Assembly (NCBI GenBank): GCA_964584325.1
Contig: CAZOZP010000006.1
Span: forward strand, 1 to 64,000
Direction of reading: 5' to 3'
DNA length: 64,000 bases
DNA from: CAZOZP01 sp964584325
GTDB lineage: Bacteria > Bacteroidota > Ignavibacteria > Ignavibacteriales > Melioribacteraceae
Both the position numbers and the translations under genes were made by a program. Positions within the stretch are counted from its first letter, which is position 1. Every line of letters begins with the position of its first letter. Positions 18,073-26,852 of the stretch are shown here, one piece after another. The notes under the pieces were generated by a model that worked only from the letters and a program-made list of their open reading frames with translations, did no database searches and was not told the DNA's origin.

Positions 18073-18726
18073 ATGAAACTATTTAAGAAAATGATAATAT
18101 ATCCTGATTATAAACCCAAGCTTTCAATCATACTGCCTGCTTTTAATAGGGCAGAACATATTACAGCCGCAATTGATTCGGTAATAACTCAGAATTATTC
18201 TGATTGGGAACTGGTTATTTGTGACGACGGCAGTACTGATGAAACATTCAGCAGAATTAAGAAGTTTGTTCTGGAATTCTCCAACATCAGATATTTGTTT
18301 CACAAAAACAGGAGACTACCGCTTACCCTTAACACCGGGATACTTGCTTCCGCAGGTAACTATATAACATTTTTGGGAAGTGATGACAAATACCTGGCTA
18401 ACCACCTTAAATTCCGCATGGATATCTTTGATGCTGAACCTGAACTGGATTTAATTTATGGCGGAATAGAGATTTCCGGTAATCCTTTTGTGAAAGATAA
18501 GAATGATCTTACAAAGCAAATACATCTTAATAACTGTGTAGTAGGCGGAACATTTTTTATAAAAAAAGAAGCCGCCCTAAAAATTGAAGGTTTTCGAAAT
18601 ATTTCATACAGCGAAGATTCAGATTTTTTTGAGAGAATTACCTCGTTTGCCAGAATACGAAAAGTTGATTTCCCTACTTATTTTTACAACAGGAATGTTT
18701 CGGATAGTATAACCAACAATATTTGA
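18073..18726 (+). CDS. Glycosyltransferase family 2
   Basis: I choose the ATG at 18073 (MKLFKKMIIYPDYKPKLSII; ATG 18091 is also possible). The longest frame starts at 17962 inside the divergent gene and adds an implausible hydrophobic leader. The ~217-residue product has the GT2 (GT-A fold) layout: LSIILPAFNRAEHI, ICDDGSTDET, LNTGILASAGNYITFLGSDD with the nucleotide-sugar/metal-binding acidic pair, then GGTFFIKKEAAL and a YSEDSDFF segment. It adds a sugar from a nucleotide donor to an unknown acceptor. It is shorter than many GT2 enzymes and has no membrane segment. Confidence 0.88.
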   Translation: MKLFKKMIIYPDYKPKLSIILPAFNRAEHITAAIDSVITQNYSDWELVICDDGSTDETFSRIKKFVLEFSNIRYLFHKNRRLPLTLNTGILASAGNYITFLGSDDKYLANHLKFRMDIFDAEPELDLIYGGIEISGNPFVKDKNDLTKQIHLNNCVVGGTFFIKKEAALKIEGFRNISYSEDSDFFERITSFARIRKVDFPTYFYNRNVSDSITNNI

Positions 18727-18819
18727 TTGACTTTGAGTATTTATAATAAGATATTTAGCACGTGGGCTAAAAATTTTTTTAAATAATTTAATTGAGGGTT
18801 ATTCTTTTAAGGAGAAGTA

Positions 18820-19017
18820 ATGCTTACAGACGATTACACAACTATGTTCAGATTAGCTAAAGAGTTAAAAGAAGCACAAGATGATATTTATAAGTGGATC
18901 AGATTGATTAAATCAGGAGCTGAACAGAAAGAGTATATTCCGAATATGATTGACAAGATTAAAAAAATTGACTTGCTTCTTACTCATTACGGCCTTGACC
19001 AGGTTAAAAGGATGTAA
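18820..19017 (+). CDS. Small helical protein
   Basis: A very good ribosome site (AAGGAGAAGTA) precedes the ATG of this 65-residue protein, which begins MLTDDYTTMFRLAKELKEAQ and is predicted helical with no membrane segment. Nothing in it identifies a function. It lies about 40 bases upstream of the FKBP lipoprotein gene on the same strand and could be co-transcribed with it. Confidence 0.6.
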   Translation: MLTDDYTTMFRLAKELKEAQDDIYKWIRLIKSGAEQKEYIPNMIDKIKKIDLLLTHYGLDQVKRM

Positions 19018-19056
19018 TTTGCCATTACAGGTTTTTTATTTATTAACGGAGTTATA

Positions 19057-19800
19057 ATGAAATATTTATTGTATTGTTCTGCTGCACTAATAATGCTGCT
19101 TTCTGCCTGTGAATCGAAAAAAGAGTTTACAAAAGAGGATTTTAAAGTTAAAGTTGACAGTGTAAGCTACGGTCTTGGCACTGAAATTGGCCAGTCACTA
19201 AGAGAATCAGAAGTTGAAATAAATCTTGAATCCTTCATGCAGGGAATGAAAGAAGCGATGGGAAAAGATACAACTACATTGCTTACAAAAGAAGAAGTTT
19301 CCACTGTTCTTAATGCCTGGAGAATTGAAACCAGACAAAAAATGATTGAAAAACAAAATAAACTCGCCTCTGAAAATCTTGAAAAAGGCAAGTTGTTTAT
19401 GGATTCAAACAAAAATAAACCCGGAATAATTCAGACAAAATCAGGTCTTCAGTATAGAGTTCAAAAAATAGGAACCGGATTAAAACCAACTGCAAAAGAT
19501 GTTATTAAGATTTCTTATACCGGAAAATCAATAGATGGGAAAGTGTTTGATTCATCTGATAATCATGGCGGTTTTGCATTCCTCATTCTGGAACAGACGA
19601 TACCCGGCTGGATTGAAGCTATTCAGATGATGAAAGAGGGAGATAAATGGGAACTCTTTATACCCTCCCAATTGGCATATGGTGAAAGAGGTCAAGGTCA
19701 GCTTATTGAACCAAACCAAACTTTGATTTTTGACGTTGAACTTCTTGAAGTGATAAAAGATCCGGAAACATATTTCAAACAGAATCCTCCTCAACAATAG
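19057..19800 (+). CDS. FKBP-type peptidyl-prolyl isomerase lipoprotein
   Basis: The 247-residue protein has a lipoprotein signal peptide with lipobox LSAC (lipidated Cys18), an FKBP N-terminal dimerisation helix region (~25-120, with SYGLGTEIGQSL) and an FKBP_C catalytic domain (~125-236) with TKSGLQYRVQKIGTG, KVFDSS, PGWIEAIQMMKEG and LAYGERG motifs. Such FkpA/Mip-like proteins catalyse proline isomerisation and assist folding of envelope proteins. It should be membrane-tethered facing the periplasm. A strong terminator follows. Confidence 0.93.
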   Translation: MKYLLYCSAALIMLLSACESKKEFTKEDFKVKVDSVSYGLGTEIGQSLRESEVEINLESFMQGMKEAMGKDTTTLLTKEEVSTVLNAWRIETRQKMIEKQNKLASENLEKGKLFMDSNKNKPGIIQTKSGLQYRVQKIGTGLKPTAKDVIKISYTGKSIDGKVFDSSDNHGGFAFLILEQTIPGWIEAIQMMKEGDKWELFIPSQLAYGERGQGQLIEPNQTLIFDVELLEVIKDPETYFKQNPPQQ

Positions 19801-19807
19801 AATTGTT

Positions 19808-19840
19808 ATAAAAAAGGCTGTCTGAGACAGCCTTTTTTAT
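19808..19840. terminator. Strong bidirectional terminator
   Basis: GGCTGTC-TGA-GACAGCC (19816-19832) is flanked by A-run and T-run arms (19810-19815 and 19833-19838) that extend the stem. It serves the FKBP gene on plus and the proC gene on minus. Confidence 0.93.
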
Positions 19841-19869
19841 ATTCACTCTTACAATAAATCATCTTTGAA

Positions 19870-20688
19870 TTAATCATTTGAATACAAAGTTGCTGCTTTT
19901 TCAGCTGAAGTAACTATTCCTTTTATAAGTGCTGAACTGAATCCATTGTGTTCCATCTGATTTAATCCGGAAATTGTGCAACCCATAGGAGTTGTAACTT
20001 TATCGACTTCCCGCTCAGGGTGTTTGCCTTCCATCAATAGCATTGCGGCTGCCCCTTTTGCTGTCTGTGCAGCCATAAAAAGCGCATCTTCGGCATGAAA
20101 ACCAATTTCAATTCCGCCTTGTGAAGCAGCTCTTACCGCTCTGAGAAAAAATGCTGTACCGCAGGCACATAATGCTGTTGCAGGAACCATTAGTTTTTCT
20201 TCAATAACAATGGTTTTTCCCAATAGATTGAAAATCTCCACTGCATACTGCTTAGCTTTTTCGTCACTTTTATCGGCACTTATACAAGTCATTGATTCCT
20301 GGATTGATATAGCTGTATTCGGCATTACTCTTACTACCTGCATATCTTTTCCTAAATGTTCTTTCATCTGTTTAATCGAGGCGCCGGAAACAACTGACAG
20401 TATTATATGCTTTGCAGGATCAAGAATATGCTTTATCTCTTCCATCATGCTATTTAATTGCTGTGGGGTTACTGCCAATATAATAATCTCAGATTCGAAT
20501 GCAGCCAGTGCATTGTCGGAAGTTAACCTGAATCCCTTCTCTCCGAAGCTTTTTAACAGCTCGAGTCTCTTTCTGGTCAAAAATATTTTTGACGGATTGA
20601 ACAATCCGGATTTATAAAGTCCGGATGCAATTGATGTACCAATATTGCCGGTACCTAATACGGCAATTCCTAATTCGGATAAATTCAC
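19870..20688 (-). CDS. proC: Pyrroline-5-carboxylate reductase
   Basis: The start is GTG (20686-20688), fixed by AGGAGGGG at 20693-20700. The 272-residue protein has the N-terminal Rossmann fingerprint VLGTGNIGTSIASGL, the VVRVMPNTA segment that contacts substrate, and the C-terminal KVTTPMGCTISGL signature of ProC. It reduces pyrroline-5-carboxylate to proline with NAD(P)H. It lies 18 bases after hemW in what looks like one transcript. With RocD in the same window it could complete an ornithine-to-proline route. Confidence 0.95.
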   Translation of the reverse strand: MNLSELGIAVLGTGNIGTSIASGLYKSGLFNPSKIFLTRKRLELLKSFGEKGFRLTSDNALAAFESEIIILAVTPQQLNSMMEEIKHILDPAKHIILSVVSGASIKQMKEHLGKDMQVVRVMPNTAISIQESMTCISADKSDEKAKQYAVEIFNLLGKTIVIEEKLMVPATALCACGTAFFLRAVRAASQGGIEIGFHAEDALFMAAQTAKGAAAMLLMEGKHPEREVDKVTTPMGCTISGLNQMEHNGFSSALIKGIVTSAEKAATLYSND

Positions 20689-20706
20689 TTATCCCCTCCT
20701 TTTTTA

Positions 20707-21831
20707 TTACAACATATTAATAAGAATTTCATCACAAACAGCGTATCCCTTTGCAGTAAGTGAGAAAACTCCGCAGTTCTCATAAACGAATTCTTCTTTT
20801 TCTGCCTTTTTAAGATACTGAATATAGCTTTGAGGAATTTCTGTTCCAAATTTTTTCTTAAATGCTTCCTTCCCGATACCTGTGCTTCGTAACGCGAGCA
20901 TTAAAAATTCCCGCTCCATCTGATCTTCAGTTAATATTTCTTCACCTGCTGTTCCCAAACCACCTCGCTCGACCGAATTTTTATAAAATGTTAATCCTCG
21001 ATAATTCCATTTCCTTTTATTATCATAGAATGAATGAGCACCAGGACCAAAACCAAAATACTCGGAATAATCCCAATAAGCCATATTGTGCCTGCATTCA
21101 AAACCCGGCCGGGCAAAATTTGAGACCTCATACTGCTTGAATCCACGACTTGTTAAAAAGTCGATAGTCTGTTCATAAAGATCTGCATCATAATCATCGC
21201 GGGCAATTTTTACATCTCCCCTTTCAATCAATCTGAACAACAGCGTACCTCTTTCCACAATAAGAGAGTATGCAGAAATATGCTGTACAGGTAAATCGAT
21301 TGCGTAATTAAGATTCTGTTGCCATTTTTCTTTTGTTTGTCCGGGTAAGTTGAATATTAAATCTATATTTATATTATCGACCCCGGCATCCGAAAGCATT
21401 CTGATGGCCTTGAAAGCTTCCGATGAATTGTGAATTCGTGTCATAAACTGCAAATCGTCATCAAAAAATGATTGCACTCCCACAGAAACTCTGTTTATAC
21501 CGGCTCTTCTATATTCTTTAACTTTTTCAATTGTGATTGTTCCCGGATTCATTTCAATTGTTATTTCTGCATCACTTTCCAGAATGAATTTATTTCGGAT
21601 ATAATCAATTGCTTCGAGGAAAAATTTGGGTTCCATCAGCGATGGAGTTCCGCCTCCGAAAAAAATGGAACTAATTTTTATATCCTTTTGATAACTACTA
21701 ATGAAATCTTCAATCTCCTTTCTAATGATGTTCGGAAAAGCATTGATATATTTTTTATTTATCACGGAATAGAAATCACAATAAACGCATTTATGTCTGC
21801 AATAAGGAATATGTAAGTAAACAACAGCCAT
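20707..21831 (-). CDS. hemW: HemW-type radical SAM protein
   Basis: The 374-residue protein begins MAVVYLHIPYCRHKCVYCDF, giving the radical SAM cluster CxxxCxxC with Cys11, Cys15 and Cys18, followed by FFGGGTPSLM and VSVGVQSF. The short N-terminus and the C-terminal HemW/HemN_C domain separate it from true oxygen-independent coproporphyrinogen oxidase (HemN), which has a longer N-terminal extension. HemW is considered a heme chaperone. Position 5' of proC is not known to be functionally meaningful. A TAnnTTTG box lies 60 bases upstream. Confidence 0.9.
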   Translation of the reverse strand: MAVVYLHIPYCRHKCVYCDFYSVINKKYINAFPNIIRKEIEDFISSYQKDIKISSIFFGGGTPSLMEPKFFLEAIDYIRNKFILESDAEITIEMNPGTITIEKVKEYRRAGINRVSVGVQSFFDDDLQFMTRIHNSSEAFKAIRMLSDAGVDNINIDLIFNLPGQTKEKWQQNLNYAIDLPVQHISAYSLIVERGTLLFRLIERGDVKIARDDYDADLYEQTIDFLTSRGFKQYEVSNFARPGFECRHNMAYWDYSEYFGFGPGAHSFYDNKRKWNYRGLTFYKNSVERGGLGTAGEEILTEDQMEREFLMLALRSTGIGKEAFKKKFGTEIPQSYIQYLKKAEKEEFVYENCGVFSLTAKGYAVCDEILINML

Positions 21832-21890
21832 ATTTATCCGATTATATTGAGTGTAGTCACATTAATTATATTTTACTTTACAAACATACC

Positions 21891-21898
21891 AACAAATG
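21891..21898 (-). promoter_or_regulatory. Bacteroidota-type -7 box upstream of hemW
   Basis: Read on the minus strand this is TATGTTTG, matching the TAnnTTTG -7 consensus described for Bacteroidota housekeeping sigma factors. It is 60 bases before the hemW ATG. No clear TTTG element was placed at -33. Confidence 0.4.
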
Positions 21899-21935
21899 TT
21901 AATTTAATTATGAAAAACTAAATTTTGAGGGAAAA

Positions 21936-22574
21936 ATGAAAAATACTACTATATCGGTTTTGACCTTATTTGTTTTATTCCTTTTCACTTCTGAGGTTTT
22001 AGCTCAAAATTATGCCGTTTCTCTAAAGGCGGGTTCTCGAGGAGTCTCAATTGAAGGAATCAGATCGTTTGACGGAGAATTAAATGCAAGAATTGGTTTT
22101 GCCGTTCTTCCCCTTAGTTATAACGGTGATGATGAAGACTATAAATATGAGGCTGATTTAAACCTCCTCTCAATTTCTGCAATTGCAGATTGGTTCCCAT
22201 TCGGCAGCGGATTTTATTTATCTGCCGGTGCAGTCATTAATCTAAATAAAGCCGAAATGACAATAACTCCGGTTAAGACTTATAAAATCGGAAGGCTTGA
22301 ATATACTCCGGAAAAACTTGGAAATGTGAATGCCAAGATTGAATTTCCGACAATCGCACCATATTTCGGTATCGGCTTTGGAAGTAACCTTACTACCTCA
22401 GGTCTTTCATTTACTGCCGATATTGGAACTTTCTATCACGGCAAACCAGAAGGAACAATTACCGGACAAGGAATGCTGGCACCTATGTCCGAACAAACAG
22501 ATCAGTTTAACAGTAACTTGGACTGGTTTACTTTCTTCCCTGTAGTTAACTTAGGACTTACATATACATTTTAA
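21936..22574 (+). CDS. Outer-membrane beta-barrel protein
   Basis: The 212-residue product has a signal peptide ending EVLAQ, then alternating beta strands with glycine/aromatic girdles and a C-terminal strand ending LGLTYTF, as in eight- to ten-stranded barrels of the OmpW/OmpA-barrel size class. GAGGGAAAA precedes the ATG. It lies 11 bases upstream of a large lipoprotein gene, so the two are one unit. Specific function unknown. Confidence 0.75.
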   Translation: MKNTTISVLTLFVLFLFTSEVLAQNYAVSLKAGSRGVSIEGIRSFDGELNARIGFAVLPLSYNGDDEDYKYEADLNLLSISAIADWFPFGSGFYLSAGAVINLNKAEMTITPVKTYKIGRLEYTPEKLGNVNAKIEFPTIAPYFGIGFGSNLTTSGLSFTADIGTFYHGKPEGTITGQGMLAPMSEQTDQFNSNLDWFTFFPVVNLGLTYTF

Positions 22575-22585
22575 GGAGAAAAAAA

Positions 22586-24130
22586 ATGCTTAAACAAAAA
22601 TATCTTTTACTATCATTGGTTATGGTTCTACTTCCGTTAATTCTATTTATCGGATGTAAACCCAAAAACCCAACCGAGAACCTTGACATTATTGCAGATC
22701 AAGGCATACCTCCGGTTTCGGCAACGATATCCCTCGATTTCAAGGATGCAGCATCACAATTGCAAATTTCGAATACTAACGTTACTATCAAAATTAATGG
22801 AACAACACCTGTTGATATCTCCGATGGTAGCCCGATGACCGGACAATTAAAATCTTTCAAAGGAATGTTTGTCTTTTCTCTTCTCGAGAATATTAGCTTC
22901 CCTATTGAATTTGTAGTTGTTGCTGAAGCTCCCGGATATATTGCCACAAGTCTTCCTATTACAATTTCAAAGAAAGCAGCTTATTCCTTTACTATTAATA
23001 TGGTTAACCTTTCAAATCTTCCTGAGGGTGTTGCTTCCAACAGTGCTAATGGTTCTGCAAATTCATCAGGAATTCTTCAATCTGATTTAACAGTTGAAGT
23101 AACTGAACCTAATACAAGTGCAAATGCTTCGCTTGCGCTTAATTCAGGAACAAAAATTACTGACGCTAATGGAAATCCTCTTCAGGGCAGCCTGAAAGCT
23201 GAAGTTGTTTACTTCAATAACCAGAACCAGGAAGCTCTTAGAAGTTTCCCTGGCGGATTCATGACAAATGTTGCTGATTCCGGGAAAGGACTCTTCTATA
23301 CCGGCGGATTTGCATCCTTTGATATTACTGACGGCAGCGGTCGTCGTGCAAAGAACTTCGACCAACCAGCTAAAGTAGTTATTCAGGCACCTAAAAATAC
23401 TAAATTGCCGAATACAAGCACTTCGCTGATAAGCGGCCGAAAAATTCCTGTATTCTCATATAATCCGGAATCCGGCCAATGGAGAGAAGAAGCACAAGCC
23501 ACTTTAGTTGAAGATGGTAACGGTAACTTTAACGCTGAATTCGAAGCTGACCACTTATCATGGTGGAATCTTGACTGGTTCTATGGTGATTATTGCTATG
23601 AAGGAATTAAAATAAATGTTAAAGGTAATTTCTCCAATCTTACTCTTCAAGCTAAGAGAGTATCAGACGGTTCTTATTTCTGGTACAGCGGATATGTAAC
23701 TGCTTCTGATCCTACAGTAACTATTCTTAATGCCCCAAGAAATGTTCCTGTTGTAATTGAAGCTGTGAGCTGCGGTTCTGTAGTTGGAACAGTTACTGTT
23801 AATGACCTTTGCGCTGCAGAAGTTGATCTTACAGTAAATGACCCTACTGCACCTGAAAATATTTATGTTAAAATTTCCGGATACTGCCCGGATGAAGAAA
23901 ACCTAAAAATCAGACCGACTATTCCAATCTGGATTTTCGACAATTGTGCCGGTGGTTGGAGATACGCAGGTTATATGATAAACGGCGAAATTTCTGTTTC
24001 AGGTATTGTACTTGGGAATACATACACAATTGGAGTTTGGTATAATAACCAGTGGGCTCAAACTGATGTAACAATTACACAAACTGCATACATCTATGAT
24101 ATTGAAATACCGGCTTCCTATTGCGATTAG
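22586..24130 (+). CDS. Large surface lipoprotein with Ig/carboxypeptidase-regulatory-like domains
   Basis: The 514-residue protein has a lipoprotein signal (MLKQKYLLLSLVMVLLPLIL then FIGC, Cys24). The mature chain is beta-rich and Ser/Asn/Thr-rich, with a first domain resembling carboxypeptidase-regulatory folds (SATISLDFKDA...), a middle region with TDANGNPLQGSLKAEVVYF, and C-terminal repeated strands with paired cysteines (DYCYEG, VSCGS, DLCAAE, GYCPDEE, DNCAGG). It ends SYCD. It may be exported to the cell surface. Function unknown. A strong terminator follows. Confidence 0.65.
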   Translation: MLKQKYLLLSLVMVLLPLILFIGCKPKNPTENLDIIADQGIPPVSATISLDFKDAASQLQISNTNVTIKINGTTPVDISDGSPMTGQLKSFKGMFVFSLLENISFPIEFVVVAEAPGYIATSLPITISKKAAYSFTINMVNLSNLPEGVASNSANGSANSSGILQSDLTVEVTEPNTSANASLALNSGTKITDANGNPLQGSLKAEVVYFNNQNQEALRSFPGGFMTNVADSGKGLFYTGGFASFDITDGSGRRAKNFDQPAKVVIQAPKNTKLPNTSTSLISGRKIPVFSYNPESGQWREEAQATLVEDGNGNFNAEFEADHLSWWNLDWFYGDYCYEGIKINVKGNFSNLTLQAKRVSDGSYFWYSGYVTASDPTVTILNAPRNVPVVIEAVSCGSVVGTVTVNDLCAAEVDLTVNDPTAPENIYVKISGYCPDEENLKIRPTIPIWIFDNCAGGWRYAGYMINGEISVSGIVLGNTYTIGVWYNNQWAQTDVTITQTAYIYDIEIPASYCD

Positions 24131-24146
24131 TATAGAATAAATATTA

Positions 24147-24179
24147 AAAAAAAATCCCGCCTTGTGCGGGATTTTTTTT
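24147..24179. terminator. Strong bidirectional terminator
   Basis: ATCCCGC and GCGGGAT flank CTTGT and are extended by A and T runs (24147-24154, 24172-24179). It ends the barrel-lipoprotein unit and, on the other strand, the PAS kinase gene whose stop is at 24198. Confidence 0.93.
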
Positions 24180-24197
24180 CAAAACTCTTAGTTAAAA

Positions 24198-26075
24198 TTA
24201 CGATCGGACAATAGGAAACGATATAAATACCTGTGTTCCGACTCCGGGCTTACTTCTTATATTAAACGACCCGTTAAGCAGACGTGTCAGTTTGTATGCA
24301 ATAGTTAATCCTAATCCGGCTCCTTCATAATTGCGCTTGTGACCTTCTTCTTCAACCTGTCTGAAAGGTTCAAGTACTTTTTCAATTTTATCTTCCTCAA
24401 TCCCTATTCCTGTATCCTGAATTTCTATTGTAATAAAATCTCCGCTAATCTTTGATCTTATATTAATTTCACCATCAGGCTTATTGAATTTAATAGCATT
24501 ATCAAGTAATAGAGACATAATCTTTCTGAATTTCTGTTCATCTACTTCGAAATATGCTTCCTTGGGATCAAGAAGTATTTCAAATTTTATGGATCTTGAA
24601 AGTGCCTGCAGGTAGTAATCCTGGTAAACGCCCTTTATAAGAGTATTTGCATTCATAATCATAATATCAAGATTAATGGCCCCTGATTCAATCATTGAAA
24701 CTTCAACAATATTATCCACAAGCTGCAAAAGTCTTGTAACACCTTCCTTCATATATGTAGTCAGTTCAATTATATCATCATAACTTTCGGCAGCTAGTTC
24801 TTCTTCGATAAGGTCGGAATATCCAACTACTGCATTCAGCGGAGTCCTAATCTCATGTGACATGTTTGCAAGAAATGTCGATTTAAGCCTATTTAATTCA
24901 GCTTCTTTTCGCAGGGCTTTCTTTAGCCTGTCTTCGTTCATAAGTTGTTCAGTAATATCAGCAAGGCTTATAATAAACAATCTTTCGTTCGCATAGAGAT
25001 CGTCAGTATAAGTTATTTTCCCTAAGTATTCTTTTCTTTGCCGCCTTTCCGAGTACCTGAATTGATACATAGCTTCAGGAACATCATTAATCCTATTTAC
25101 AGCTTTCTTAAGTTCGAGAAATAAATCTTCCGGAATTACTGATATCAGCTCTTTATCAGAGCTCTCTTCCCTGCATATATCAAAAATGTCATAGAAATTA
25201 TCGTTCCCACTGTCGAAAATCAATTTATCCTTTTCTTTTCGTACAATAAGCAGCAAGTCTGATATATTATTTATTATCGACTTCTGTCTTTGTTCTGATT
25301 TCTTAATAATTCTGTTTTTCTGTATATAATCTGTTATATCGTTTGCAGTAAGGATAAAACTTACCGGTTCGGTGCGTGTTATTCTAACAGGATTAAGCCT
25401 TACTTCTCTAAACCACAGATGTCCTTCTTCCCCAATATCCGAGATTAGTTTTTTCCAAGGTTCCTTTTTTTGAATTGCTCTGCGAAGAGACTGTATATCT
25501 GTATTTGTCATAAAGTCAAGGAGCAGATCAGGAAGAAATTTGCCATAGAAAGATTCAATTTTAAGGTTTAATATATTTTCAAACGACTGAGTTGAATAAT
25601 TTATTATTCCTTCCTCATCAGTGATTATAACAGGAATGTTACCATATTCAAGCGCATTATGCAGGTTATTGATTCTGCTTTCAAATTTCTTCCTTTCTTC
25701 TGATGCCATGGCGTGAAACACAAGAAATTCTCCTTCTTCAAGAAGAATCCTTTCAATATCCACATTAAATGAAACAGGCTCCTTTTCAGCATCGGTAAGC
25801 AGGAACAACTCAAAAGTAAAACTCTTGTATTTGCTTTTGATAATACCATCAATGAAGTAAGGTAAATAAGGTTCCGTCTTTAAATTGTCGAAACTGTTTC
25901 CTTCACTAATAGAAAATATTTTCTTAAAAGCACTGTTGGCATAATAAATAACTTGATTTGCACCAATGAGTGCAAGCGGTTTAGTCTCAGGAAGCTCTTC
26001 AAGCGTTTTGAATTCCGTCAGCCTTTTAATTGAGGCAGGTTTATTTTTAGTATCGTTTTGATATTGATTATACAT
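24198..26075 (-). CDS. Cytoplasmic PAS-repeat histidine kinase
   Basis: The 625-residue protein has no membrane segment. Three PAS-like segments occupy about 30-125, 135-255 and 260-380; then come HisKA with NMSHEIRTP (His407) and HATPase_c with N box DNAIKF, DTGIGI and GAGLGL boxes to the end. There is no receiver domain. It overlaps the preceding gene (26068-26709) by 8 bases, so the two are coupled and probably work together. No response regulator is adjacent. The kinase is likely a soluble redox or ligand sensor. Confidence 0.9.
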   Translation of the reverse strand: MYNQYQNDTKNKPASIKRLTEFKTLEELPETKPLALIGANQVIYYANSAFKKIFSISEGNSFDNLKTEPYLPYFIDGIIKSKYKSFTFELFLLTDAEKEPVSFNVDIERILLEEGEFLVFHAMASEERKKFESRINNLHNALEYGNIPVIITDEEGIINYSTQSFENILNLKIESFYGKFLPDLLLDFMTNTDIQSLRRAIQKKEPWKKLISDIGEEGHLWFREVRLNPVRITRTEPVSFILTANDITDYIQKNRIIKKSEQRQKSIINNISDLLLIVRKEKDKLIFDSGNDNFYDIFDICREESSDKELISVIPEDLFLELKKAVNRINDVPEAMYQFRYSERRQRKEYLGKITYTDDLYANERLFIISLADITEQLMNEDRLKKALRKEAELNRLKSTFLANMSHEIRTPLNAVVGYSDLIEEELAAESYDDIIELTTYMKEGVTRLLQLVDNIVEVSMIESGAINLDIMIMNANTLIKGVYQDYYLQALSRSIKFEILLDPKEAYFEVDEQKFRKIMSLLLDNAIKFNKPDGEINIRSKISGDFITIEIQDTGIGIEEDKIEKVLEPFRQVEEEGHKRNYEGAGLGLTIAYKLTRLLNGSFNIRSKPGVGTQVFISFPIVRS

Positions 26076-26709
26076 TTACAACTGCAATTTTTTCAATCAT
26101 TATTCTTGGAAGAGAATCTTCCTTAAATTGGAAATTCCTAATAACACTTGTTTTTCCCATTTTTTCAATTAGAGTGTATATCGTAGTCATAATAAAGTCA
26201 AATTCATTGAACAACTCTTCTTCGTTCTCTCCAACAATAAGTTGGATTGCCAAACTGTCTTTTCTGGAAAAATCATCTTGCAGTTCAAGATCGTAGGCGC
26301 TGTCCATAAGTTTTTTTAATCCGGGGAATTTTCTTTTTACAACCCCGTCAAGAGTTTTAACATTTTTCTTTTTCAGAGAAATCAGTAGTCCGATTTTTTT
26401 ATTTCCTGCCGGGTAATACTTGAGGACAGTCATCACCTGTCTGTTATTACTATATAGATTCTGAATATCCAATTCAAGTTTTATTTCAAATTCCTGAATA
26501 AAAAAATGAAGAAACAATTTATCCTCATCAGAGTATTTCAGTTCTTTAGGCAGCCAATCCATACTTCCAAGAAACACAGCCGCTGGCGAAAAGGATATCG
26601 AATCTATCCTGGAAGCAGACCTTCCGGAGTTTTTCCGAGTTCTTTCCTGATAAACAGAAGCTCTTCTGTCGCGGTATTCGGGTGAAATATTTAATACTCT
26701 GTCAAGCAT
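26068..26709 (-). CDS. Unknown protein coupled to the PAS kinase
   Basis: This 213-residue cytoplasmic protein has a basic, Arg/Ser-rich N-terminus (EYRDRRASVYQERTRKNSG), then SISFSPAAVFLGSMDWLPKE and an alternating strand/helix body. No known domain is recognised. Its overlap with the downstream kinase suggests it delivers or modulates the signal, but nothing in the sequence proves that. It has no DNA-binding motif that I can see and no receiver Asp pattern. Confidence 0.55.
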   Translation of the reverse strand: MLDRVLNISPEYRDRRASVYQERTRKNSGRSASRIDSISFSPAAVFLGSMDWLPKELKYSDEDKLFLHFFIQEFEIKLELDIQNLYSNNRQVMTVLKYYPAGNKKIGLLISLKKKNVKTLDGVVKRKFPGLKKLMDSAYDLELQDDFSRKDSLAIQLIVGENEEELFNEFDFIMTTIYTLIEKMGKTSVIRNFQFKEDSLPRIMIEKIAVVNV

Positions 26710-26852
26710 TTTAACTTTGGAATTATATGTAGCATATTATCGAATTTTTTTTTTGTTTATTAACAATAACTATCCTATAATACATTCATTACTATTTGGC
26801 TCGATCATTAATTGAAGATCCGGAAGGTTTAAGAATTATGCGCATCCATTCG

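Noticed and set aside
20707..21831. Oxygen-independent coproporphyrinogen III oxidase (HemN)
   Set aside because: The N-terminal extension typical of HemN is missing; the length and short start fit HemW.
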